NCBI GenBank assembly: GCA_009782665.1
Contig: WRIP01000029.1
Coordinates: forward strand, 1 to 10,771
DNA length: 10,771 bases
Direction: 5' to 3'
Source of the DNA: Oscillospiraceae bacterium
GTDB lineage: Bacteria > Bacillota > Clostridia > Oscillospirales > Ruminococcaceae
Made by a program: the position numbers and the translations under genes. The notes below the pieces were generated by a model, which had not been told where the DNA came from, ran no database searches, and saw only the letters and a list, made by a program, of their open reading frames with translations. Numbering within the stretch: the stretch's first letter is position 1; every line of letters starts with the position of its first letter. This document shows positions 1 through 6,633 of the stretch, piece after piece.

Positions 1-610
1 TCTCATCAACTAGACCTAGCGATATATATCCAATAGCATTCTTATCACTAGAGACTAACTGTCTCACCGCACCGTTAGAATCTTGTACAATCGCCTTGGG
101 GTTGATATCAACCCCATCCATTACCAACTCCTCAAACGCACTCCGAGTGCCTGAACCTTCCTCTCTAGTTATGATATGTATGTTGGCATCATTGCCACCT
201 ACATCACTCCAGTTGGTTATGATCCCGGAGTATATCATCTCAATCTCTTTGAGTTTCAGGTTGGATATAGGATTATCGGGATGAACTACCATTGCTAGTC
301 CATCCTTAGCAATCTCTATATACCATAGACCATCTTCACTCTCTTTCAATGCACGTGAGGACATGCCTATATCCGCTGCAGAACTCATTGCTGCCGTTAT
401 TCCGGCAGATGAACCGCCACCTTGAATTTCGACATGTACATCAGGCAGTATCGCCTTATATCGTTCCGACAGTATTTCGGCATAGGGTTGTACCGAGGTT
501 GAACCGGCAACAATGACCGTTTTACCTGTATTGCTCCTAACGCATGAGGTCAACACCGATAGTATGAGCAACAGTAATATAGTATTTGTAAATCTGCGTT
601 TACTTATCAT
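1..610 (-). CDS. pstS: PstS phosphate ABC transporter substrate-binding lipoprotein (3' end outside window)
   Basis: This is the extracytoplasmic phosphate receptor that hands inorganic phosphate to the PstCA permease. Translating the minus strand from the ATG at 610 gives about 203 codons with no stop before the window edge, so the C-terminus is missing. The N-terminus is a short basic stretch (MISKRR), a leucine-rich core and an LTSC lipobox, so it should be a membrane-anchored lipoprotein. Family landmarks follow in order: GSTSVQP, GGGSSAGI, ADIGMSSR, a VVHPDNP strand and EGSGTRSAF. The GS-T and SGTR segments are phosphate-contacting loops in PstS proteins. The start lies 2 nt after the pstB stop, and a GGATAGG ribosome binding site overlaps the end of pstB, which implies cotranscription and perhaps translational coupling. 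Identification is strong; completeness cannot be judged. Confidence 0.93.
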   Translation of the reverse strand, partial: MISKRRFTNTILLLLILSVLTSCVRSNTGKTVIVAGSTSVQPYAEILSERYKAILPDVHVEIQGGGSSAGITAAMSSAADIGMSSRALKESEDGLWYIEIAKDGLAMVVHPDNPISNLKLKEIEMIYSGIITNWSDVGGNDANIHIITREEGSGTRSAFEELVMDGVDINPKAIVQDSNGAVRQLVSSDKNAIGYISLGLVDE

Positions 611-612
611 GC

Positions 613-1440
613 CTATCCAAACCGCCCTGTAATATAGTCTTCGGTACGTTTATCTTTGGGTTGTGAAAACATTCGAGATGTGTTCCCATATTCCACCACA
701 TTTCCGGCCCGGTTTTCATCTATCATCATGAAGATAGACATATCCGACACCCTTCTGGCCTGTTCCATATTATGGGTAACAATCATAATTGCATATTCTT
801 TTGAGAGTTCCAGCATCAAATCCTCAATCTTTAAGGTGGAACCCGGATCAAGTGCACTGCAGCTTTCATCCATCAATATTACCTCAGGTTCAACTGCTAA
901 GGCTCTTGCGATACAGAGTCTTTGTTGTTGTCCGGGTAGCAGTGATAGTCCCGACATCCTCAAGTTGTCCTTGACCTCTTCCCAAAGATTTACCTGTCTG
1001 AGAGTTGTTTCAACTATCTCATCAAGCGTATTCTTGTGTTTTGTTCCATGTTGTTTAGGTCCTACAGCAATATTGTCATAGATGGAGGCGGGAAACACAT
1101 TGGGTTTCTGGAAAACCATACCGATTCTTTTTCTCAACATAGCGACATCTACACCTTCGGTGTAGATGTCGTAAGATTCCATTATTACCCCACCGGTAAT
1201 CTTTACCTTCGGAATCATATCGTTCATGCGATTAAACATGCGAAGTAGTGAGGATTTTCCACACCCCGAAGGACCAATGATGGCAGTGATGGTTCTGTCA
1301 TATATCTTAAGATTTATATTGTTCAATGCATGAAAGGTATTATAGTAAAGATTAAGGTTTATAGCCTCTAACTTGACGTCTTTTTGAACCTTCTCCACTT
1401 GAATTCCCTGTTCTACACTTATGTAGATCCTTTCATTCAT
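613..1440 (-). CDS. pstB: PstB phosphate ABC transporter ATP-binding protein with atypical signature motif
   Basis: This is the cytoplasmic ATPase of the high-affinity phosphate importer (275 aa, slightly longer than the usual roughly 250-260 because of an N-terminal extension before KLEAINLNLYY). Visible landmarks are Walker A GPSGCGKSS (about residues 56-64), Q-loop VFQKPNVFP (109-117), Walker B VILMDE (187-192), D-loop SALDP (195-199), H-loop VTHNM (His223) and the family C-terminus TEDYITGRFG. The QQQRLCIARALA block and the RMNDMIP segment distinguish PstB from other ABC ATPases. Oddly, the signature normally read as LSGGQ is LLPGQ here (167-171), losing the conserved serine and first glycine, and Walker B is followed by S-C instead of P-C or P-T. 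A weak SD (GATGGGAA) precedes the ATG. It is the first gene of the visible pst unit, upstream of pstS, whereas the common order is pstS-C-A-B; pstC and pstA are not in the window. Confidence 0.95.
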   Translation of the reverse strand: MNERIYISVEQGIQVEKVQKDVKLEAINLNLYYNTFHALNNINLKIYDRTITAIIGPSGCGKSSLLRMFNRMNDMIPKVKITGGVIMESYDIYTEGVDVAMLRKRIGMVFQKPNVFPASIYDNIAVGPKQHGTKHKNTLDEIVETTLRQVNLWEEVKDNLRMSGLSLLPGQQQRLCIARALAVEPEVILMDESCSALDPGSTLKIEDLMLELSKEYAIMIVTHNMEQARRVSDMSIFMMIDENRAGNVVEYGNTSRMFSQPKDKRTEDYITGRFG

Positions 1441-1465
1441 TTCCCATCACTTGACTACCGATAGA

Positions 1466-1494
1466 ATTATATGTTGTGTAACCGGGTTTTTCAA
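1466..1494 (-). promoter_or_regulatory. Sigma-A type promoter of the pstB-pstS unit
   Basis: On the minus strand a -35 box TTGAAA (1489-1494) and a perfect -10 box TATAAT (1466-1471) are separated by exactly 17 nt. The predicted transcript start near 1459 leaves a leader of about 20 nt before the pstB ATG at 1440. Read by eye from the sequence; not experimentally supported. Confidence 0.75.
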
Positions 1495-1513
1495 TAGATA
1501 CGAGAAGTATGAA

Positions 1514-1541
1514 GTCTGTGTAAAATACCTTTTACACAGAC
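1514..1541. repeat. Perfect 12-bp inverted repeat upstream of the pstB promoter
   Basis: GTCTGTGTAAAA (1514-1525) and its exact reverse complement (1530-1541) flank a 4-nt spacer, TACC. The right arm contains the first TTTACA hexamer of the PHO-box-like array and the left arm contains its mirror image. The repeat sits about 20 bp upstream of the -35 box. It could be a dimeric regulator site or an RNA hairpin at the 3' end of the SDR transcript. No clear T-run follows on the minus strand, which argues against a classical terminator. Confidence 0.7.
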
Positions 1542-1569
1542 ACTACCATTTCTTTACATATATTTTACA
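1531..1569 (+). promoter_or_regulatory. PHO-box-like TTTACA direct repeats upstream of pstB
   Basis: Three exact TTTACA hexamers occur at 1531-1536, 1553-1558 and 1564-1569, spaced 22 and 11 bp apart (one or two helical turns). In Bacillus, the response regulator PhoP binds direct repeats resembling TT(A/T/C)A(C/T)A separated by about 5 bp, on either strand. The array lies about 70-110 bp upstream of the predicted pstB transcript start, so it would be an activator site for phosphate starvation. The hexamer pattern is seen in the sequence; PhoP binding is inferred from the downstream genes and the family consensus. Confidence 0.6.
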
Positions 1570-1598
1570 CATGAAGGTAAATCGATTTGGTCCGACTA

Positions 1599-2384
1599 CT
1601 ATACATTGCGAAGTTTTAGTCCACCGTCCACTAGGACGGTTGAACCGGTCATATACCTAAATGCATCCGAGACTATACAGGCAACTACATCACCCATATC
1701 CTCAGGTTCTCCTACCCGCCCAAGCGGAAGTTCCGGGCGAACCTTCGAACGGTTACGATTGGGATTGGGGTTATTCCTTCCAAGGTTGGTTTCAATAGCT
1801 CCGGGAGCAAGGGTATTCACCCTAATGCCATAGCGAGCTAAATCAACTGCCAAACACTCGGCTAATCCCTCTAAAGCATTCTTGGTCGAAGAATATATGG
1901 CTTGTGGGGGTAAGGGATACAGTGCGTTCACCGAGGTTACAATAACTATGTTACCTGACATCTGTGCCTTCATCTGTTCTGCTACCTGCTGGCAGCAGAA
2001 GAGGGTCCCCTTGAAATTAATATCATATAGTCTATTAACCTCATCGGCAGTAGTTTCGAGTGCTCGCTTAGCGATGGATATGCCGGCATTGGCGACTAGT
2101 ATATCTATCCGGTTTGATGTTCTAGCATAGTACCGTGTAAAGAAATCCTCTAGTTGGCTTTGGTCCGATACATCGACACTGAAACCATCGCAGTTCGGAT
2201 TGATTGTCTTTAACTGTTCGACCACTTCATCGATGGTAGCATTGTCGCGACCGAGTATGGTTACATCAGCACCCAGTGACGCCAGCGAGACAGCAACCCC
2301 TTTACCGATACCCGAGTTGCCTCCAGTCACAATGGCTTTCTTACCGTCTAGAGCAAATATTCTTTTGACATAGTCGAGATTCAT
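1599..2384 (-). CDS. Classical short-chain dehydrogenase/reductase (SDR), possibly a sugar-acid oxidoreductase
   Basis: This is a predicted cytoplasmic NAD(P)-dependent oxidoreductase of 261 aa, typical of classical SDRs. It shows the cofactor motif TGGNSGIG (residues 20-27), the NAG motif (99-101), catalytic Ser151 in VTSVNA, the YSSTK active site (Tyr164, Lys168), the segment NTLAPGAIETN and the C-terminal TGSTVLVDGG. The reading frame stays open 20 codons further upstream, but AAGGAG ends 8 nt before the ATG at 2384, so this start (MNLDYVKRIF) is preferred; an ATG two codons earlier is too close to the SD. It is divergent from the UxuA-family gene, so oxidation of fructuronate/mannonate or gluconate-type substrates is a reasonable inference, since some Firmicutes use SDRs for the mannonate oxidoreductase step. 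The sequence does not fix the substrate. Confidence 0.9.
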   Translation of the reverse strand: MNLDYVKRIFALDGKKAIVTGGNSGIGKGVAVSLASLGADVTILGRDNATIDEVVEQLKTINPNCDGFSVDVSDQSQLEDFFTRYYARTSNRIDILVANAGISIAKRALETTADEVNRLYDINFKGTLFCCQQVAEQMKAQMSGNIVIVTSVNALYPLPPQAIYSSTKNALEGLAECLAVDLARYGIRVNTLAPGAIETNLGRNNPNPNRNRSKVRPELPLGRVGEPEDMGDVVACIVSDAFRYMTGSTVLVDGGLKLRNV

Positions 2385-2444
2385 TATCATATCTCCTTCA
2401 CAAATATACTTAACCATAAATATCCGATACTCAGTCACTTTCAA

Positions 2445-2473
2445 CTGACAAAAATACCTATTGATGATATCAT
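2445..2473 (+). promoter_or_regulatory. Predicted promoter of the UxuA-family gene with palindrome over the -10 box
   Basis: CTGACA (2445-2450) and TATCAT (2468-2473) are each one mismatch from consensus and lie 17 nt apart, placing transcription start near 2480 and a leader of about 30 nt before the ATG at 2512. The palindrome ATGATATCAT (2464-2473) covers the -10 box, a position suited to a repressor operator. The region also lies upstream of the divergent SDR gene, so one regulator could control both. The operator role is inference. Confidence 0.5.
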
Positions 2474-2511
2474 ATGTCTAACGACAATTTTTCTTAGGGG
2501 AGGTAGAATAG

Positions 2512-3564
2512 ATGGTAGCAATGAATGTAATACCCGGATATACAAACACCCGAAGTGGTGTACAGGTGGCCGATAAGCTCATCTCCAAAAATGGTGAGTT
2601 CCTATCGGAAGATGCGGTGTTTCTACGTCAGATGGGTATCGAGTGGGTGATGGTAGAAGGACCGTATGGACCTGCTGATGCCAATCGGTACAAGAAGATA
2701 GTAGCTGAGGTTGAGGCACATGACCTAAAGATATTTCGTTTAGCCAATGGCGAGTACCACAACATGGATATCATAACGTTAAACCTTGAAGGACGTGATC
2801 AAAAACTCGAGGAGTATTTGGGATATATCCGAGCACTCGGAGAGGCCGGTGTCTACTACTCCACCTACGCGCATATGGCCAACGGCATCTGGCGTTCAGG
2901 AGAAACTAAGAAAATCCGAGGTGGCATGAACGGTGAAGGGCTGGACCTCGATAGTGCCAACGCTCGTGGTCATTGGGGCAGCGAGGATTACGACACAGTA
3001 TTAAGTCATGGACGAGAATACTCGGTCGAGGAGTTGTGGGACAACTACGAATACTTCATATCACGGGTTGCAAGAGTTGCAGAGGAATCAGGAGTATATA
3101 TCGGTATTCATCCGGATGATCCCCCGGTGTTAACATTAGCAGGAATCCCAAGACATATTTTCGGTACCTTTGACGGGTACAGAAAGGCTATCGAAATGGC
3201 TGACAGTCCTAATATTGGGGTATGTTTATGCTGCGGTTGCTGGTTACAGGGAGGACAGGATATGGGTGTCGATGTCTATGACGCCATCAGGTATTTCACC
3301 GATATCGATAAACTCTTTAAACTTCATGTGAGAAATGTAACCAATCCGATGAGCGAAGGAGCGTTTGCTGAAACCTATCCTAACGACGGATATGGAGATG
3401 TCGCAAGGATTATGGATATCCTGTTCGAAAGTGGATTTGATGGTGCGGTCATAAATGACCATCTCGCACCGATGGTAGGAGGCAAAAGAGTCTCTGCTGC
3501 CTTCCAAACTGCTTATCTGTTAGGTCTTGCCGATGCAGGTTACAGAAGATATTTCGAAGAGTAG
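2512..3564 (+). CDS. uxuA: Mannonate dehydratase family protein (UxuA-like)
   Basis: Members of this TIM-barrel family dehydrate D-mannonate to 2-keto-3-deoxygluconate in hexuronate catabolism, using a bound divalent metal (Mn). The 350-aa protein has the highly diagnostic IHPDDPP motif (199-205, His200), a cysteine cluster VCLCCGCW (237-244), LHVRN (271-275, His272) and INDH (314-317, Asp316). These correspond in type and spacing to the His, Cys, His and Asp metal ligands described for characterised UxuA. The N-terminus lacks the RWYGPxDPV opening typical of characterised enzymes and begins NVIPGYTNTRSG, so this is a divergent subgroup and the exact substrate may differ. GGGGAGG sits 8 nt before the ATG, deciding the start. 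The divergent SDR gene suggests a two-gene uronate module. The gene ends 17 nt from the convergent DUF885 gene. Confidence 0.85.
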   Translation: MVAMNVIPGYTNTRSGVQVADKLISKNGEFLSEDAVFLRQMGIEWVMVEGPYGPADANRYKKIVAEVEAHDLKIFRLANGEYHNMDIITLNLEGRDQKLEEYLGYIRALGEAGVYYSTYAHMANGIWRSGETKKIRGGMNGEGLDLDSANARGHWGSEDYDTVLSHGREYSVEELWDNYEYFISRVARVAEESGVYIGIHPDDPPVLTLAGIPRHIFGTFDGYRKAIEMADSPNIGVCLCCGCWLQGGQDMGVDVYDAIRYFTDIDKLFKLHVRNVTNPMSEGAFAETYPNDGYGDVARIMDILFESGFDGAVINDHLAPMVGGKRVSAAFQTAYLLGLADAGYRRYFEE

Positions 3565-3581
3565 ACCAACAGGGCGTGAAA

Positions 3582-5465
3582 CTACTGCCACCATGAATGT
3601 TTTATCATAGTTTCATCCATCCAGTCATGTAACAAACTAAAGGGAGCTTCCCCGTAATTGAGTAGTTGTGTATGGAACTCAAGGTCGGAGAAGCTATTTC
3701 CCATCTTATGCTTGAATTCATTATACATGGCTTTTATCTCTAACATCCCTACTCCATAGGGGATGGGTTGAAGCGGATTGTCTACTATAAAGTCATAATA
3801 TGTGCCCACAAACTCATCATCTATTTCATAAATAAACACTGTAGAGGTATAACGTCTGAGTTGTTCTAGGGACCATCCTTCATAATGAATCCCTAAATCC
3901 ATCCGCACCATTATCAGGAGATCTAGCTCTTCGCTGAGTCGCATCAGGTCGGCAACATTGTTGAGATTACTAGTAAAATATGAGTATGCGTAGTACTGCA
4001 CATACTGTGCCCAGCCTTCGGAGTACCCCTTGAAGTATTGAACCTTTCGCCAGAGGGGTAATTCGCTATTCATAAGTGTGACATTCTGCAATAGATGCCC
4101 GGGTATACCTTCATGAGCCAGAAGAAAGAACATATAATCTCGGTTCACATGAAGATAATCAGGATTAATGTATATACTGTTATACTTGTAGTCATCTATC
4201 GGCGGAGTGAAGTAGAATCCGGGTGAGAGTGAATCTCTCATAGATTCATCTATATGTTTAAGGTTATAGGTGACACCCTCAGGGAGGGCTGGAAAATCTT
4301 TAGCTGTTTTGAGTATTAGGTACTCCACTATATCATCGGTCGCCAGTTCCGGAGTAAACATATCATAGAGTAACGCAGGATCATGTCGTCTGATGAAGTT
4401 TAAGTAGAGAGAGTAGAACTTATCGATAGTTTCATCAATCGCACTATCGACCAGTTCAATCAATTGTTCGGGAGATTTGCTAAATCCCATCCTTTTGATC
4501 TGGGTGCTGTAGAACTCTTTACCCTTATCGTATTGAGCGAGTCCTCCTTTGCTTGTTCCGGTTCCTTTTAGTGCTAACATCTCCTCGATGAGCTTAGAGT
4601 AAGCAGGAATCACCACCGTGTTATATATCTCAAGGTTCTGCTTAATATATTCATCGGTTAAGGATGTTTTGAGTTCAAGTGCTTTGATCCTTTCATCAAA
4701 ACCCGTAACTAAAATGCTGTTGTTTTTTTCTGCAATGATTCCCCTGCATGTTTTTATGACTTCATCTGCTGCATCATCGCTCATAAACAATCCCAATCTA
4801 GAACGCTCCTGCTGCCATTCAATTAGATAATCAAACATAAGGTTGACTGTTTCAAGCAGAGTCAAGTACTCCTTCACATTTTGTTCGGTGTAGAAATAAT
4901 ACTCATTGAGTACAAATGGTATTATCGCATGATATCCGTTGGCACCCACCAGATGATCATACATCATCCAACTATCGATAGTGTCCTCATAGTTCTCTGC
5001 GAGGTAGGCATAGATATCATAGCTTTGTTGTTGCTCTCGTGTCAGCATATTCCGATCGAAAGAATATAGTTTCTCTATTGTAGCTCGATCTTTTGCAAGT
5101 ATCTCATCAGTAGGATAAATACTCAGATCCCCCCAGGTAACTTCAAAACCGTCTACTCCGAAGTCAGCTGGATTCATGAGATAACTGTGCATATCGAGGG
5201 TATTATCAAGTATTATCTCCATGAAGTCGGCTTCGAGAAACTCATCAAATTCCTGCCGTACCCGTTCGATTTCAGTATTGTCTGTCTCAGACTCAGTTGT
5301 TCTATCTGGCTGTCGTGACTTCACAAAGGGATTCGCTTCTTCAACTATACTTGGGTTAATTTGAGGAATGAAACGTCGCAGTATATCGAATGGAGAACAA
5401 GAAGAAAACATGGATACTGTCATCAATATTGCGAGTAAAATAGCTACGAATCGTTTTATATGCAT
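3582..5465 (-). CDS. DUF885-family lipoprotein, putative zinc metallohydrolase
   Basis: This is a predicted membrane-anchored extracellular protein of about 627 aa. The N-terminus MHIKRFVAILLAILM plus a MFSSC lipobox (Cys near residue 23) indicates a lipoprotein signal peptide, followed by an acidic, Thr/Glu-rich linker. The C-terminal half carries AHEGIPGH (about 450-457) and GYSEGWAQY (about 480-488), the paired HExxxGH and EGWA motifs characteristic of DUF885 proteins and likely to hold a metal. Downstream VRMDLGIHYEGWSLEQ and YGVGMLEI blocks also fit the family. Many DUF885 proteins are assumed to be peptidases; the substrate is unknown. A GTG codon immediately before the chosen ATG (start 5468) is an equally possible start, since AAAGG lies 8 nt from GTG and 11 nt from ATG. 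It is convergent with the UxuA-family gene and appears monocistronic. Confidence 0.88.
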   Translation of the reverse strand: MHIKRFVAILLAILMTVSMFSSCSPFDILRRFIPQINPSIVEEANPFVKSRQPDRTTESETDNTEIERVRQEFDEFLEADFMEIILDNTLDMHSYLMNPADFGVDGFEVTWGDLSIYPTDEILAKDRATIEKLYSFDRNMLTREQQQSYDIYAYLAENYEDTIDSWMMYDHLVGANGYHAIIPFVLNEYYFYTEQNVKEYLTLLETVNLMFDYLIEWQQERSRLGLFMSDDAADEVIKTCRGIIAEKNNSILVTGFDERIKALELKTSLTDEYIKQNLEIYNTVVIPAYSKLIEEMLALKGTGTSKGGLAQYDKGKEFYSTQIKRMGFSKSPEQLIELVDSAIDETIDKFYSLYLNFIRRHDPALLYDMFTPELATDDIVEYLILKTAKDFPALPEGVTYNLKHIDESMRDSLSPGFYFTPPIDDYKYNSIYINPDYLHVNRDYMFFLLAHEGIPGHLLQNVTLMNSELPLWRKVQYFKGYSEGWAQYVQYYAYSYFTSNLNNVADLMRLSEELDLLIMVRMDLGIHYEGWSLEQLRRYTSTVFIYEIDDEFVGTYYDFIVDNPLQPIPYGVGMLEIKAMYNEFKHKMGNSFSDLEFHTQLLNYGEAPFSLLHDWMDETMIKHSWWQ

Positions 5466-5468
5466 CAC

Positions 5469-5993
5469 GAGATCTACCTTTCAGGTTCTAATCATATAAT
5501 AGCAGAGAAGCAAGGAAAATAACATAGATTGATTGTCTTGGTTTTTAGGCCACTTCGTAATCATAGCCACTAAGTATATAGAGATTACTAAGGAGATACA
5601 GTATATCAAGCACATCCAGGCAGTGCTAGCGAAGCATCATCATGAGCTCAACAATGGTGTTATATATATGAATTGCATATATGTCATTTATCTAAACTGG
5701 AAAGTCTAGCAGAATGTACTGACGAGAAGAAGATCGAAATGAATCGATCTTCTTCTAGACATAATTGCAGTAGGTAAACCAAAGGCATCTTCATTCCTAG
5801 GTTCCCGATATGTTTTTGCCTAGTCGGATTATCAAGCGATCCTAAAGCTTTTGGGTTCTCTTATTCAATGCGAGATATTTTGCTAATAGACTACCGATTG
5901 GTATAGGGCTTCAAGTAATACGTTGTCTCCCTTAATGAGTTCATATGCTTTTCTGTGACTATATACTCACAGCCCTAACCTGATAATTCGGTC
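5469..5993. other. 525-bp region without a convincing gene
   Basis: Both strands are broken by frequent stops. The minus strand should hold the DUF885 promoter, but no pair of boxes with good spacing stands out; TATTAT near the gene is only a possible -10. There is a small AT-rich inverted repeat (ATATATG, 5664-5670; CATATAT, 5676-5682) and a strong hairpin at 5725-5756. Short minus-strand open stretches near 5710-5860 and 5890-5945 do not resemble a family I know and could be decayed coding sequence. Confidence 0.5.
5725..5756. repeat. 13-bp perfect hairpin nested in an outer 6-bp inverted repeat
   Basis: AGAAGAAGATCGA (5725-5737) is the exact reverse complement of 5744-5756, with a 6-nt loop AATGAA. 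An outer pair GTCTAG (5704-5709) and CTAGAC (5755-5760) overlaps its right edge, allowing an alternative fold. Neither strand shows a following T-run, so it is not a textbook terminator. It could mark the end of a structured RNA or a remnant of a mobile element. Confidence 0.65.
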
Positions 5994-6335
5994 CTATATT
6001 ACCGATACCATTTCATATGTACCTTCGAAAGTATTGCACAACACATCAGTATTCATTATTGATACACCTTCTGGAGCGATGATTTTGATATAGTAAACAC
6101 CATTTGCAAACCCTCGAAAAACAAAGGTTCCATCATTCGCCGTTGTAGTAGAGTCGATTATCTTTAAACTCTCTTGCTCAATCAGTTGAATAGTTATATC
6201 AGGTATCCCGTAACCATCTTTATACACCTGACCAAAAAGAGTGTTTATGTTTTCAGATATAGCTGTCAGCGGGATCCTCATCTCGTCAATATAGATAGTT
6301 TTGCTTGTCTTTTTTGTGTCCTGTCCATAGACCAT
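5994..6335 (-). CDS. CnaB/SdrD-like beta-sandwich domain protein, probably the 3' remnant of a larger gene
   Basis: The 113-aa frame contains one recognisable prealbumin-like repeat domain: LFGQVYKDGYGIPDITIQL, then a DGTFVFRG stretch and GVYYIKI (about residues 33-85). This is the pattern of CnaB, SdrD-B or carboxypeptidase-regulatory-like domains of Gram-positive surface and secreted proteins. Before it, TIYIDEMRIPL looks like the last strand of a preceding domain. There is no signal peptide, no LPXTG anchor and no Shine-Dalgarno before the ATG at 6335, and an in-frame TGA lies two codons upstream. I infer that a longer multi-domain gene lost its 5' part at about 6336-6345, where sequence character changes. 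The fragment alone is probably not functional. Domain assignment is moderately sure; the truncation is inference. Confidence 0.6.
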   Translation of the reverse strand: MVYGQDTKKTSKTIYIDEMRIPLTAISENINTLFGQVYKDGYGIPDITIQLIEQESLKIIDSTTTANDGTFVFRGFANGVYYIKIIAPEGVSIMNTDVLCNTFEGTYEMVSVI

Positions 6336-6549
6336 TTGTCAAGGACTTTTTATTCTGTTGGACAAAAATATCAAAAAGCCCCGTGGAAAGGTTTAAGCCG
6401 CTTTCGGGGAAAGGTAGGGGTAAACTCTTACCACCTCTTAAATTGGCGTTATGAGCACAGGAAAAAGCCCGAAAACAAGGCGTTTCCGGGATGCCAAAAA
6501 GTGCTAATTGCCTACATTCAGGCGTAACGGTTTGGTGCTTTCACGGCAC
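6336..6549. other. Probable left boundary zone of the mobilizable element
   Basis: No convincing gene is present. The stretch links the truncated beta-sandwich frame to the terminator of the lipoprotein operon. It holds inverted repeats (TTGTC at 6336-6340 with GACAA at 6361-6365; CCCCG at 6379-6383 with CGGGG at 6405-6409; a one-mismatch 8-bp pair at 6468-6475 and 6483-6490). The plus strand is open to a TAA at 6525-6527 with a lysine-rich segment (about 6442-6524) that might be the tail of a lost gene. The other end of the element is outside the window, so attachment sites cannot be defined. Confidence 0.4.
6373..6409 (-). terminator. Possible second intrinsic terminator at the element edge
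   Basis: Read on the minus strand, CCCCGAAAG can pair with CTTT-CCA-CGGGG (3-nt bulge), followed by CTTTTT and a further T-rich stretch. It lies beyond the stronger terminator at 6550-6584 and could insulate host sequence from element transcription. The bulge and the long loop make it uncertain. Confidence 0.4.
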
Positions 6550-6584
6550 AAAAAGGCATGGTTCCTTTATTGAAAACCATGCCT
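6550..6584 (-). terminator. Rho-independent terminator of the lipoprotein operon
   Basis: On the minus strand AGGCATGGTT (6575-6584) and AACCATGCCT (6554-6563) form a perfect 10-bp stem with an 11-nt loop, followed immediately by TTTTTG (6549-6554). It sits about 50 nt after the stop codon of the last cysteine-rich lipoprotein gene, the expected place for the operon terminator. Confidence 0.85.
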
Positions 6585-6633
6585 AATTCTGGCTCGGATA
6601 CTTTACTTGGCGCCTAGTTTTCATCCACCAGTT

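Noticed and set aside
96..284. Plus-strand small frame near the left edge
   Set aside because: It is antisense to pstS, whose minus-strand frame has clear family motifs throughout.
656..1081. Plus-strand open frame of 141 codons
   Set aside because: It is fully antisense to pstB and has no RBS or recognisable domain.
1514..1541. Inverted repeat as a terminator for the SDR gene
   Set aside because: No run of T follows the stem on the minus strand, and it overlaps the PHO-box-like array; a regulatory role fits better.
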